A stretch of 64,000 bases of DNA from BOG-931 sp963761525 (GTDB lineage Bacteria; Pseudomonadota; Alphaproteobacteria; Rhizobiales; Xanthobacteraceae), in the NCBI GenBank assembly GCA_963761525.1, contig CAVXHG010000009.1, positions 248,001 through 312,000 on the forward strand. Reading direction: 5' to 3'. Positions 37,209 to 47,154 of the stretch are shown one piece after another; position 1 is the first letter of the stretch, and every line of letters begins with the position of its first letter. The notes beneath the pieces were generated by a model that had not been told where the DNA came from, ran no database searches, and saw only the letters and a list, made by a program, of their open reading frames with translations. Made by a program: the position numbers and the translations under genes.

Positions 37209-37667
37209 TCAGGCGGGCCGAAAGTCTTTTGAAACCGCGTCCGCCAGATGATCCAATATATTTCCCCAGCCCCTCGTATGACCTTCACAAATTGCCGACG
37301 TCGGTAGTCGCTCGTGAGTTAGCACGAGGTCGGTTTCATCGCCGCGCGGAATGAGTTCGAGGGTTACCAACGTATTCACATTGTTCGTCAGCGGGCCAAT
37401 CCACGTGAACACAAGCTTGTGCGGCCGGTCGACTTGCACATAGGTGCCGGATACTTCGCGGTTCGATTCCGCCGATGACATGACAAGGCTGAAGGCTCCG
37501 CCAGGACGGAGGTCACAGCTCGCCTTGCAATCGACCGCGCCGGGAAAGGGGCTCATCCACCGAACCATCAAATCGGGTTTGGTCCACAGGTCGAAGATTT
37601 GCTCCGCCCCGGCCTTCACGCGCCGGCGTATCTGCACGGTCGGGCCCGTCGTGTCACCGCGAACCAT
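37209..37667 (-). CDS. SRPBCC/AHSA1-family protein
   Basis: This 152-residue START-like fold protein of the Aha1-related (AHSA1) type shows IRRRVKAGAEQIFDLWTKPD, the WMSPFPG segment, LRPGGAFSLVM and a C-terminal GWGNILDHLADAV. It overlaps the ArsR gene by 14 bases, so both are made together; ArsR-AHSA1 pairs are common and the small protein may bind a hydrophobic ligand. Start is ATG 37667, just inside the ArsR 3' end. Confidence 0.9.
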   Translation of the reverse strand: MVRGDTTGPTVQIRRRVKAGAEQIFDLWTKPDLMVRWMSPFPGAVDCKASCDLRPGGAFSLVMSSAESNREVSGTYVQVDRPHKLVFTWIGPLTNNVNTLVTLELIPRGDETDLVLTHERLPTSAICEGHTRGWGNILDHLADAVSKDFRPA

Positions 37668-38052
37668 GCTTGCGATCCTTTGGCCCCAACTTGTGGTCCT
37701 TCTTGAGCTCGCGCAGCAAGCGCTCCATGGCGTCCAGCCGCTCCTCCCAATAGCGGCGCGTCCGCTCGATCCAGCCATCGACCTCGTCCAGCGAACGGGT
37801 ATTGATGGAGAGAATGTGGTCGCGCCCCTTCTTGTGCCGCTCGACCACGCCGCTCGCTTCCAGCGCGCGGATGTGTTTCGACACCGCGTTCAAAGACATA
37901 TGGAAGGGTTCAGCGACCTCGGTGACGCGCGCCTCGCTACGTGAAAGCCGTTCGATAATCGCCCGCCGCGTCGGATCGGCTAATGCGGCAAATACCGCGT
38001 CGAGGCGCGCGGCGCGCGAAGCGGCTTCCTTCCGGGCTTCGATCTTAATCAT
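37654..38052 (-). CDS. ArsR-family transcriptional regulator
   Basis: This 132-residue winged-helix repressor has AALADPTRRAIIERLS at the start of the domain, the recognition helix in MSLNAVSKHIRALEASGVV and a basic wing KKGRDHILSIN. No ArsR-type cysteine metal site is visible, so the signal is probably not a metal. Divergent from an exported hydrolase gene; the intergenic region contains a perfect inverted repeat that it may bind. Confidence 0.92.
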   Translation of the reverse strand: MIKIEARKEAASRAARLDAVFAALADPTRRAIIERLSRSEARVTEVAEPFHMSLNAVSKHIRALEASGVVERHKKGRDHILSINTRSLDEVDGWIERTRRYWEERLDAMERLLRELKKDHKLGPKDRKHGSR

Positions 38053-38132
38053 GGCGATCTGCCGGCCCGCTCAATTCTCAATTCAAAAAATATTCTACCA
38101 AAAGGTTGACTATTTGCCAAGTCGGCGCTTTA

Positions 38133-38150
38133 TTCAACCTTACGGTTGAA
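38133..38150. promoter_or_regulatory. Candidate ArsR operator
   Basis: TTCAACC-TTAC-GGTTGAA is a perfect 7-base inverted repeat. A further half-site GGTTGA lies at 38104-38109. Both fall between the divergent ArsR gene (start 38052) and the hydrolase gene (start 38179), the classical place for autoregulation and control of the divergent gene. Confidence 0.6.
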
Positions 38151-38178
38151 CATAGTTTTGATGATGAAGGAGGGTTCG

Positions 38179-38935
38179 ATGCCAAATAAACCCCTTGTCG
38201 CGGCGGCCGCAACGCTCGCGCTTCTGTCAGCTGCCGGCGCTCCGGCGCGGGCCGAGCCGGCCAAGAACATTGTCCTCGTGCATGGCGCCTTCGCCGACGG
38301 ATCCGGCTGGAAGCAGGTTGCCGATATACTCCGCAAGGACGGCTATACAGTCAGCATCGTCCAAGAGCCGGAAACTTCGTTGGCGGATGACGTCGCCGCC
38401 ACCAACCGCGTCCTCGACCGCCAGTCCGGTCCGGCCGTGCTCGTCGGCCACAGCTATGGCGGCGCTGTCATCACCGAGGCCGGCAACAACGCGCATGTCG
38501 CGAGCCTGGTCTATGTCGCCGCCTTCGCACCGGACGAGGGCGAGAAGCTCGGCCCGCTCCTGGGCAGCATCGCTCCCGCGGCGAACAGCATCGCGCCAAC
38601 CGCGGACGGCTATCTGCTGGTCGACCAGGCGAAGTTCCCGGCGGATTTTGCGGCCGACCTGCCGGCTGCGGAGGCGCAATTCATGGCGATCTCTCAGGTG
38701 CCGCTCAACGGCAGCATCTTGGGTACACCGATCACCGCGCCAGCCTGGAAGACGAAGCCGCAGCTACGGCATCGTCGCGACGCAGGACCGGATGATAAAC
38801 CCGGACCTCGAGCGCTCGATGTACAAGCGGGCCGGCGCCAAAGTGACGGAGATCAAGGGCAGCCACGCGATCTTCTTCTCGCAGCCGCGCGCGGTTGCGA
38901 ACGTCATTGAGCAGGCTGCTGGCAGCGCCCGCTAA
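38179..38935 (+). pseudogene. Exported alpha/beta hydrolase, frameshifted
   Basis: This ~252-residue alpha/beta hydrolase has a signal peptide ending near ARA/EPAK, the oxyanion region VLVHGAFADGSGW and the nucleophile elbow VGHSYGGAVI. The catalytic Asp and His lie in the C-terminal part (TQDRMINPDLE, KGSHAIFFSQP), which is in another frame after AWKTKP. One surplus base at 38758-38762 (CCGCAGC) explains it, and the interval is 3n+1 bases. AAGGAGGG precedes ATG 38179. Divergent from the ArsR gene. Confidence 0.87.
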
Positions 38936-39052
38936 AGACACCGGGAATGCCGGTGTGAGGCGTTCGATCAAGCGAGCCACGGCGCCGTCGTGCCGGGATG
39001 CCAGCTTTACTCCCAACAACAGACATTGACTGCGTATTTGTAAGTCCGCGTC

Positions 39053-40024
39053 CTAATCGAGCTTGATATTGGCGGTGCGGATCACTTTGCTCCACTTATC
39101 GTTTTCTTTCGCGATGAAGTCGCCAAATTGCGCGGGCGTCATCGGCATCGGTGCGACGCCGAGGTCCGCGAGACGCGCTTTGGCATCCGCTGTCGCGAGC
39201 GCCGCAGTCATCGCCGCGTTGAGCTTGTCGATGATGTCAGGAGGCGTGCCTTTCGGTGCGCCGACGCCATACCAGCCGGTCGCTTCGTAGCCCGGCACAA
39301 ATTCACCGACGGTTGGGAGATCCGGCAACGCCTCAAGCCGCGCCTTGGTGGTCACGGCATAGGCGCGCACCTTGCCGGCTTTGACGAATTCCATGGATTG
39401 CGGGATCGGATTGATCACAAACTGTACCTGTCCGCTGATCAGGTCGCTCATGTAGTTGGTGCGATAAGGCACGTGAACCATATCGACTCCGGCCATCATG
39501 GCGAACAGTGCGCCGAAGATGTGAGACGACGTGCCGATGCCTCCCGAGGCGTAATTGATCTTGCCCGGGTTGGCCTTGGCGTAGGCGATCAGCTCCGGAA
39601 TGGTTTTGGCCGGAAGTGAATTGGTCGCGAGCGCCACATAAGGCGCATTGGCGACCGGTGACACCGGCGCGATGTCGCGAAGGAAATCGAAATTGAGGTG
39701 CTGGTAGAGCGAGACGTTGAGCACATTGGTCAGGACGTCGACCAGGATTGTGTAGCCATCGGGGTCGGCGTGTGCGACGGCTTCGGTGCCGATATTGCTG
39801 CCGGCGCCCGGCCGGTTCTCGACGATGAAATTCTGCCCGAGTTTTTCCGATAGCCACTGGGCGCCGAGGCGGGCGATGATGTCAGGGGCGCTGCCGGGGG
39901 GAAACCCGGCAATGATATGCACCGGACGCGACGGGTAAACGTCGGCGAAAGCGCCGTGCCCCACCGCCGGCAAGGCGGCGGCGCCGGCCGCCAACTGCAG
40001 GAATTGTCTGCGGGGAAATTTCAT
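39053..40024 (-). CDS. Bug/TctC-family periplasmic solute receptor
   Basis: This 323-residue TTT receptor has a twin-arginine-like signal (FPRRQFLQLAAG). The mature domain shows GFPPGSAPDIIARL, ENRPGAGSNIGTEAV, HADPDGYTILV and VPYRTNYMSDLISGQVQF. I chose ATG 40024, with GGGAGG upstream; the open frame reaches 40264 but that extension is not family-like. It is divergent from an NhaD-type antiporter. No TctAB partner is present. Confidence 0.92.
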   Translation of the reverse strand: MKFPRRQFLQLAAGAAALPAVGHGAFADVYPSRPVHIIAGFPPGSAPDIIARLGAQWLSEKLGQNFIVENRPGAGSNIGTEAVAHADPDGYTILVDVLTNVLNVSLYQHLNFDFLRDIAPVSPVANAPYVALATNSLPAKTIPELIAYAKANPGKINYASGGIGTSSHIFGALFAMMAGVDMVHVPYRTNYMSDLISGQVQFVINPIPQSMEFVKAGKVRAYAVTTKARLEALPDLPTVGEFVPGYEATGWYGVGAPKGTPPDIIDKLNAAMTAALATADAKARLADLGVAPMPMTPAQFGDFIAKENDKWSKVIRTANIKLD

Positions 40025-40115
40025 CGCATCCTCCCGGGCATCACCGCTTGTTGTGCTCGAAGAGCTGCGGTTTCCGCTAAAGGATAGGGCCTTCGGCTCA
40101 GGGGATAAAGTGTAG

Positions 40116-41585
40116 ATGCTGTCGCGGGTAGGGTTGTGGGTTATCGGCACTTGGTTCTGTGCCGTGGCGTTTCTCTTCCCCAGCGTTGCCCAGGCGGCGA
40201 CGCTCGACGGCGCGGCCCTGAACTGGCCGTGGGCGCTGCCGTTCGCCGGCATCCTGTTGAGCATTGCGATTGGCCCGCTGCTGTTCCGGAATTTCTGGCA
40301 TCACCATTATGGCAAGTTCGCTTTCGTCTGGGCGGTGTTGGCGTTGGCGCCGATGGCGGCGTTGCATGGCGCGGACACGGCGCTCGCCGCGCTGGTACAC
40401 GCGGTGCTTGGCGATTATCTCGGCTTCATCGCCATTTTGTTCGCGCTTTATGTGGTGGCCGGCGGCATACTGATAACCGGCGCGCTACGCGGCACGCCGC
40501 TGACCAACACAATCATCCTTGCGCTCGGCACATTGATGGCCAGCGTCGTCGGCACCACCGGGGCCGCGATGATCCTGATCCGGCCGCTGCTGCGGGCCAA
40601 TGCGGCCCGTTTCAACAACGTGCACGTCGTCGTGTTCTTCATTTTCCTGGTCGGCAATATCGGCGGTGCGCTGTCGCCGCTGGGCGATCCGCCATTGTTT
40701 ATCGGCTTCCTCAATGGCGTCGATTTCTTCTGGCCGGCACAGCACCTTTGGCAGCAGACGGCGTTCGTCGCCGGCTGCGTGCTTGCGGTGTTTATCGTCA
40801 TCGACGTCTGGTTCTATGTCGGCGACCGCAAGACCATCGCAGTGGACGATCAGGCGCAGCGGGCGCCGCTGCGGGTGCGCGGGGTCGTCAATCTGATCCT
40901 GCTGGCACTGATCGTCGCCGCCGTGATCGATTCCGCGATCTGGAAACCGGGCGTTTCGTTCTCGGTTTACGGCACGACGCTCCAACTGCAGGATGTTGCG
41001 CGCGATGGCGTGCTGTTCCTGGCGGCTTTGCTTTCGCTATGGCTGACGCCGGACGAGCATCGCGAGGCCAATGGCTTCTCCTGGGAGCCGATCGTCGAGG
41101 TCGCGATGCTATTTGCCGGCATCTTCGTCTGCGCCACTCCGGTTCTGGCGATGTTGTCCGCCGGCCACGATGGCGCTTTTGCCTGGCTCATTGGCGCGGT
41201 CACCATGCAGGACGGCCAGCCGCATCTCGTCGCCTATTTCTGGCTGACCGGGGTGCTATCGGCGATCCTCGACAATGCGCCGACCTATCTGGTGTTTTTC
41301 AAGCTTGCCGGCGGTAATGCCGCCGATCTGATGGGACCGTTATCGAGCGCGCTTGCCGCGATTTCGATGGGCGCGGTCTACATGGGCGCGCTGACCTATA
41401 TCGGCAACGCGCCGAATTTCATGATCTATGCCATCGCGACCGAGCGCGGCATTCCGATGCCGAGCTTCTTCGGTTACATCGTATGGTCGGTCGTCGTGCT
41501 GGGTCCGGTGTTCGCGGCGGTGACTTATCTCTTTGTGATGGGCCAGGACTGGTCGTCACTGCTTCACTGGCAATTCCCCCACTAG
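40116..41585 (+). CDS. NhaD-type Na+/H+ antiporter family membrane protein
   Basis: This 489-residue polytopic protein has about 12 hydrophobic segments and an N-terminal signal-like helix. It carries the NhaD landmark GNIGGALSPLGDPPLFIGFLNGVDF and LDNAPTYLVFF. It belongs to the ion transporter superfamily and exchanges Na+ or Li+ for protons; relatives transport citrate or arsenite, so specificity is not certain. The Shine-Dalgarno is weak (GGGGAT). Confidence 0.88.
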   Translation: MLSRVGLWVIGTWFCAVAFLFPSVAQAATLDGAALNWPWALPFAGILLSIAIGPLLFRNFWHHHYGKFAFVWAVLALAPMAALHGADTALAALVHAVLGDYLGFIAILFALYVVAGGILITGALRGTPLTNTIILALGTLMASVVGTTGAAMILIRPLLRANAARFNNVHVVVFFIFLVGNIGGALSPLGDPPLFIGFLNGVDFFWPAQHLWQQTAFVAGCVLAVFIVIDVWFYVGDRKTIAVDDQAQRAPLRVRGVVNLILLALIVAAVIDSAIWKPGVSFSVYGTTLQLQDVARDGVLFLAALLSLWLTPDEHREANGFSWEPIVEVAMLFAGIFVCATPVLAMLSAGHDGAFAWLIGAVTMQDGQPHLVAYFWLTGVLSAILDNAPTYLVFFKLAGGNAADLMGPLSSALAAISMGAVYMGALTYIGNAPNFMIYAIATERGIPMPSFFGYIVWSVVVLGPVFAAVTYLFVMGQDWSSLLHWQFPH

Positions 41586-42053
41586 CGCCCCTGTTCGCAT
41601 CGAATACTGTTTTAGAGATGAGATTTGGTCGCGGTCGGCCGCCAAACGCGGTCAAAGTTCCGTGAGCGATCTAAAAAACGGTAGACGCTCCTTTGCCGAA
41701 CCTGAACACTGTGCTCACATTTGAACGATTGCCGGCGAAGCTTCTTTATCCACCTGCGCAGGGAGGGAACCGAGTTCGCTATATACCGAAGACGGGCCTA
41801 CTCATGGCGAAGCGCGGTTGATCGGATATTCGATCAGATTTGAACGCCGTTCTTTCTGAAATTCTATTTCATCATGTTAATTTGCTTTGTCGTGTTGTGA
41901 GAAAGCGCACGCGAGCAAATAAAAATCATCTGAGAGATTTGGATAGAGACATCAAAAATCATTTTTTATGTATAAGGAATAAGTATAGGACATTTACTGT
42001 TCTGTTCAGAACAGAAAGAAACGGAGACGCAGTCTATTAATTGAGAACTTTTG
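41586..42053. other. AT-rich intergenic region before LysR gene
   Basis: This ~470-base gap turns strongly AT-rich from about 41850 onward, unlike the rest of the window. It has a TGATCG/CGATCA inverted repeat (41819-41836) and the larger palindrome at 42000-42016. It probably holds the LysR promoter. The open frames seen there lack start signals or family resemblance. Confidence 0.5.
42000..42016. promoter_or_regulatory. Perfect palindrome upstream of LysR-type gene
   Basis: TTCTGTTC-A-GAACAGAA is a perfect 8-base inverted repeat with a single central base. It includes a T-N11-A-type spacing used by LysR regulators. It lies 38 bases before the regulator's start, so it is a good candidate autoregulatory site. 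Confidence 0.55.
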
Positions 42054-42947
42054 ATGGGGGGTGAAATGCACTGGCGCTATCAAAACATCAATATTCCCAC
42101 CGAAGTCGTTCGGACCGTTGTCGCAATCTCCGAATTGGGCAGTTTCTCCAAAGCCGGCGCAAGGCTCGGCCTGAGCCAGCCAGCCATCAGCGCGCAGATG
42201 AAGCGGCTCCAGATGCTTGTCGGCGGCGACGTCTTTGAAAGGACCGGTGCCGGGATTTCCCTGACACCCAAGGGCCGGCTGGTTCTTACCCAGGCCCGGA
42301 AGCTCTTGGAAGCCAACGATCAGATACTTTCCATCGGCGGGGGAGATCAGGACTCGCAAACGGTTCGCCTGGGTCTTACTGCTATTTTTGTCGATGAGTT
42401 TTTGAGCAACTGGCCGGCCATCCAGTCCACCCAGGTTTCGATTATCTGCGATCACTCAGCTGAACTCGCGAAGTCTTTTGCTAATGGCTATATCGACATT
42501 GGCTGTCTGGTTTATCCGATCACGACGAGTGACGTCAGTGAGGAAATATTAGCGTGGAATGAGGAGTTTGTCTGGGTCAGAGGCCGCGATTTTGTTCTTC
42601 GGCCTGGAAGTCCAATTCCTCTGATCGGGTGGCCTGGAAGTCCTCTGGACGCCGTCATGATGGCTGCAATCGAAAAGGCGGGCCTTTCCTATCGATTCGC
42701 GCTCACCAGCGCGGATCACCACGTTCGCACCTCGGCGGTGGCCACAGGTGTGGGCCTGATAGCGGTGCCGCTGCGCCATGCCGTCGCGCCGCTGGTTGTC
42801 GCGAAGGAGTATTATCTGCCCGAGCTCAGGCCAATTCGCGCCGGGATATTTGTTCGAAAAAACTTCGATTGGGAAAAAGTCGCGCCGTTGATCGACGCCT
42901 TGAAATCCCTGGCCCCGGCTTCGACGGAAAACAAGTCTGTCGCCTAA
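42054..42947 (+). CDS. LysR-family transcriptional regulator
   Basis: This ~297-residue regulator has the N-terminal winged helix-turn-helix (VAISELGSFSKAGARLGLSQPAISAQMKRL, residues ~20-50) and an effector-binding domain. ATG 42054 is used; ATG 42066, directly after GGGGGGTGAA, is an alternative. Base composition is less GC-rich than the neighbours and the flanks are AT-rich, hinting at a separate origin. It lies upstream of a SulP transporter in the same direction but 740 bases apart, so the target is uncertain. Confidence 0.92.
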   Translation: MGGEMHWRYQNINIPTEVVRTVVAISELGSFSKAGARLGLSQPAISAQMKRLQMLVGGDVFERTGAGISLTPKGRLVLTQARKLLEANDQILSIGGGDQDSQTVRLGLTAIFVDEFLSNWPAIQSTQVSIICDHSAELAKSFANGYIDIGCLVYPITTSDVSEEILAWNEEFVWVRGRDFVLRPGSPIPLIGWPGSPLDAVMMAAIEKAGLSYRFALTSADHHVRTSAVATGVGLIAVPLRHAVAPLVVAKEYYLPELRPIRAGIFVRKNFDWEKVAPLIDALKSLAPASTENKSVA

Positions 42948-43691
42948 GGCTCTGGTTGCGTCTGAAACCGGAAAGTCGATTTTGAAAATCAGCCGGATTT
43001 GATGTGCCTGCTCAAATCTTGGACGTTTGTCTCTATTTTGATACGAACATTGCGGTTTTGAGATACCTATTCAGATTTGATGTATCCATCAGTTATTTTT
43101 ATGTGCGGCCAATATTTTTATCTCATCAGATTCTCGGAAGAAATCATTCACGGGATGAGAATTTTCACGGCGTCATTTCCGATGTCTTGCAGCAGACGGT
43201 GTCCCGCACACCGTAGGGATCGGAATCGGGCAGGCCAACGTCCGGCACAGCCTTGCGCCGCGAAGGCGTGGTCCCGGTGAGCCGACGGGGCAATCGCCGC
43301 GCCGTTCATTTCCGAGTTGGGTATGTTTGGTCACCTTCCTATCGATATGATTTCCCTGTTGATGATTGCGGGTCTCTTCCTGATCGCAGCATCGACCGGT
43401 GCCGATTGATGGAGCGGTGCGGGCTGTTGCGGTCGAGGGCTCGCCGGGAGCGTCTCAGCTGCAAAGCATTCTGGCATACAGACCCCTAAATGCAGTGTGT
43501 CGCGCAGCACAGTGGGCGAGGGGGGCGCCCCCGTTAAAATTCTGGCGAGACGTCGAAAATAGCCTGGCGCGCCGAGCCGCCGGCTATGGACGTGGATCCG
43601 AGCAGGTGCCGCTCCCCTTGGCAACCCTGGATGGCTAGGCCATCGTTACGTTAGACATCGGCAGTAGCTCGGGGAATTGCTGGATATTCGC
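42948..43691. other. Long intergenic region between LysR and SulP genes
   Basis: Positions 43000-43160 are AT-rich, the remainder GC-rich. A possible 28-codon hydrophobic ORF (MFGHLPIDMISLLMIAG...) spans 43323-43409 but has no clear Shine-Dalgarno and no family I recognise. I see no RNA gene or terminator. It may hold the promoter for the SulP gene or decayed sequence. Confidence 0.4.
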
Positions 43692-45957
43692 ATGCAGAAG
43701 CCGATCGACGCTTCGCAATTAGCCGTGGCCGCTTCCGTGGACAGTCCGGTCGTCGCGACCACCGCGTCCTCGGGGCTGGGCGCGATCGGCCGCAATGCGG
43801 TGCAGGATTCCATCGCCGGCCTGATCGCGTCGATCGTCTTGATCGCCAATATCGTCTCGTTCGGCGCGCTGATGTTTCCCGGCCAGTTGAACGCCGGGAT
43901 TCCTCTTGCGATCTGGGCGATGCTGATTGGGAGTGCCGTCGGCGGCATGTGGATTGCCACGGCGACGTCCTTGCCTCCGTTGGCCACGGCCATCGATTCA
44001 CCGACCGGAACGGTTCTCATATTGCTCAGCGCGACGGCGGGCGGGCGCATCCTGGCTGCCGGCGGCAGCCCGCAGGCGGCGATCCAGGGCGTGATGCTGG
44101 TTTTTACCGCCGCGACATTCGCGTGTGGAGCGCTGCTTTACGGCCTGGGTGCCTTCCGCTTGGGATCGTATTTCCGGTTTGTGCCGTCGAGCGTTGTCGG
44201 CGGCTTTCTGGTCGCGACCGGCTGTTTCCTGATCTCAGGCGGTATTCGAAATCACGGCCGGTAAGACATTTACGTTCGATGCGCTGTTCGCGCCCTGGAC
44301 CATGCCCGAGATCATCAAACTTGCCAGTGCGGCCGGGACGCTTGCGGTCTTGCTGGCAGTTCGCCGCTGGCTCAAGGCCGCATTGGCCATGCCGGTCACG
44401 CTGATCGCGCTCTGGCTTGGCGCGGTTGCACTGCTGCGTCTGCTCGGTCTCTCTGGCACCGAACATGGTTGGTATTTTCGTTCGCTCGGCACGCTGACGT
44501 GGTGGTCGCCGTTCGCTGCTCTACACACGTCTCCGCTCACCTGGCCGATGCTGACCCGCCTGATCCCGGAGATATTTGTCACGGCGGTCGTCGCGCTGAT
44601 CTCGCTGATCACCAAAGTGTCGAGTTTTGAGTCGGCGCGACAGACTTCCGCCGATCTCGATTGCGAACTGCGCGCTCACGGCATTGCCAGCCTTATCGCC
44701 GCGCCGCTTGGCGGCATTGCGGGAAGCCTTCAGGTCGGCACCAGCCGTCTTCTCGAACACGTCGGCGGCAAGCGGATGAGCGGCGTCGCCTGCGCGGTGA
44801 TCATGGGCATTGTCGGCCTCGCCAATTTCGATTTACCGGGACTGGTGCCGATCCCGCTGGTCGGCGGGCTGGTGTTCTATCTGGGTTACAGCTTCATCGC
44901 CGACGCACTGGGGCGGCCGTATCGGAACCACGCCTGGCTCGATATGGCGCTTGCGATCATCATTGCGCTCGTCTGCCTGCAGTATGGCTACCTGACCGGC
45001 GTTCTCGCCGGCCTGATCTGTGCCTGCATGGTCTTCACTATGAGCTATGCCCGCTTGGGCGTGGTGCGCAGGCACGCGACGCGTGCGCTGGTTTCAAGCC
45101 ACGTCGTGCGCTCCGCGCAATGCTCGGACTATTTGCGAGAGAACGGCGACGCGATCCAACTCTACTGGCTCTCCGGTTATATCTTCTTCGGATCGTCGGA
45201 GGGCGTTTTCGAGAAAATCCGTGCCGACATCGAGGTTTCGGGTTCGCGGCGCGTCAATCATGTAATCCTCGACTTCGAACTGGTCTCAGGCTCCGATAGT
45301 TCAGCGTTGCTGAGCCTGACGAAGTTGCGCAGCCTTTGCGGCCGGCATGGCGCAACGCTGGTTTTTTGCTCGCTGTCGCCGGCAAGCCGCGCCGTGCTCG
45401 AGCGCGGCGGATTTTTCTCCGGCAAAAATCAGGCTCGGGTTTTCGCCGACCTGCAGACGGCGCTGGCATGGTGCGAAGAGCAGGTGCTGGCCCAATCCGG
45501 CATCGTTATCGATTCCAGTACTGCCGGCTTCGAGTCATGGCTGCTGGAGCGTCTGGGTCCGGCGGTCTCGTTGCGCGATCTGATTGGATATCTGGTGCGA
45601 AAGGACATCGCCGGGCCGGAAGTCATCTATCGCGAGGGCGAACAAGCCGACACTGTCGACCTCGTGGCCGCGGGGACGCTAAACGTCGATGTGGTGACCG
45701 AAAACGGCGGCAGCAAACGGGTGCGGCGGCTTGCGACGCACACGGTGGTGGGTGAGATGGGCTTCTTCCGGCGTTCAGTCCGCTCCGCCACCGTTTCCTC
45801 AGATGGACCGGTCGTCCTCTTCACGCTGACGCGTGAGCGCATGGAACGGATGCGGCGCGAACGGCCGGATCTCGCAAGCGCATTCGACGATTTCATTGTG
45901 CGGACGCTTGCCGATCGCCTCGATGCGACAAACCGTGAGCTCGCTGCTCTGGAGTGA
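43692..45957 (+). pseudogene. SulP-family anion transporter with STAS and cNMP-binding domains, frameshifted
   Basis: This ~755-residue protein has a SulP/SLC26 membrane domain (about residues 40-400; SLPPLATAIDSPTGT, GSLQVGTSRLLEHVGGKRMSG), a STAS domain (about 440-550; ILDFELVSGSDSSALLSL) and a C-terminal cyclic-nucleotide-binding roll (about 620-745; REGEQADTVDLVAAGTLNVD, HTVVGEMGFFRRSVRSATV). The frame breaks at AAA 44249-44251, where one surplus A separates GGIR from ITAGKTFTFDALF; the interval is 3n+1 bases. ATG 43692 is used; TTG 43677 has GGGGAA upstream. Anion transport gated by a cyclic nucleotide is the likely theme. Confidence 0.87.
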
Positions 45958-46049
45958 GCTGCGTTGGTCTATGGAATAAAAGTCCCAATTATGGTGCTTA
46001 CTAACCTGTTTGCACCGTCATCGGATGCTCCGATCTCAGGCTTGCGCAA

Positions 46050-47146
46050 TCAGTCCTTGAGATAACCGAGGACCAGTTCGGCGATCGCCAGCGACGAGGT
46101 CAGTCCCGGCGATTCGATGCCGAACAGGTTGACCAGCCGCGGCATGCCGTGGTCCTGCGGGCCGGCGATCATGAAATCGGCCTGGCCTTCGCCCTGGCCG
46201 GTCAGCTTCGGCCGGATGCCGCAATAATCCGGCACCAGCGAGCCGTCCGGCAGGCCCGGCCAATAGGTGCGGATGCGCTCGTAGAAACTGTCGGCGCGGC
46301 GCGGATCGACGGCGTAATTCTCTTCCGTGATCCATTCGACGTCCGGGCCGAAGCGCATGCGGCCGGCGAGATCGAGCGTGACATGAACGCCAAGGCCGCC
46401 GTCGATCGGCGTCGGATAGATCAGCCGCGAGAACGCCGGCTTGCCGGCGAAGCCGAAATAATTGCCCTTGCCGAGCACCAGCCGCGGCACTTTGCCCGCC
46501 GGATAGCCCTCGATCCTGCGCGCCAGGCCTTGCGCGCCGAGGCCCGCGGCATTGACCACGGCGTCGAATGGGATGATGCCGGCATCGCGGCCGCCGAACT
46601 GCACGTGCCATTGCGGCGCCTTGTAGCTCATGCTTTCGACCGGCGTCTCGAACGCGATCATGCCGCCGCAGTCTTCCAGATCGCCCCACAGCGCCAGCAT
46701 GTAGCCGTGGCTGTCGATGATGCCGGTTTCCGGCGACCACAGCGCGCCGATGCAGAACAGTTCCTCTTCCATGGCGCGGGCCGCATTGCCGCCGATCATC
46801 TCGACGCCTTCGACGCCGTTCCTCTGCGCCTGCGCCATGATGGTCTCGACTTTGGCGAGTTCGGCCTCGTTGGTGGCGACGACGAGCTTGCCGCATTTGC
46901 GGTGGCCGACGCCGTGGGACGCGCAAAATTCGTAGAGCATGCGCCGGCCGCGCACGCACAGCACGGCGCGCAGCGTGTCGGTCGGGTAATAAAGACCGGC
47001 GTGGATCACTTCGCTGTTGCGCGAGGACACGCCGTTGGCGATGCCGCCGGTGATTTCGGCAACGGTGACGTCATGGCCGAGCAGGGCCGCCTGGCGCGCG
47101 GCACCGCCAGCCCGACAACACCTGCGCCGACGACGAGAACCTGCAT
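46050..47146 (-). pseudogene. FAD-dependent oxidoreductase, LhgO/DAO family, frameshifted at N-terminus
   Basis: This ~365-residue flavoprotein resembles L-2-hydroxyglutarate oxidase. The FAD fold begins MQVLVVGAGVVGLAV at ATG 47146, then the frame shifts near 47105-47115 and continues RQAALLGHDVTVAE... then GIANGVSSRNSEVIHAGLYYP. Later segments VVNAAGLGAQGLA and GVHVTLDLAGRMRFGPD are typical. Net shift is +2 or -1. It follows the ABC permease by eight bases and is thus the last gene of a three-gene operon, possibly oxidising the imported compound. Confidence 0.83.
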
Positions 47147-47154
47147 GCGCTAAT

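Noticed and set aside
41840..42040. A 66-codon ORF in the AT-rich region before the LysR gene
   Set aside because: No Shine-Dalgarno, no known family, and it overlaps the palindrome and presumed promoter.
46149..47153. A 334-codon plus-strand open frame opposite the FAD oxidoreductase
   Set aside because: The minus strand carries FAD-fold motifs and family sequence; the plus frame matches no family pattern.
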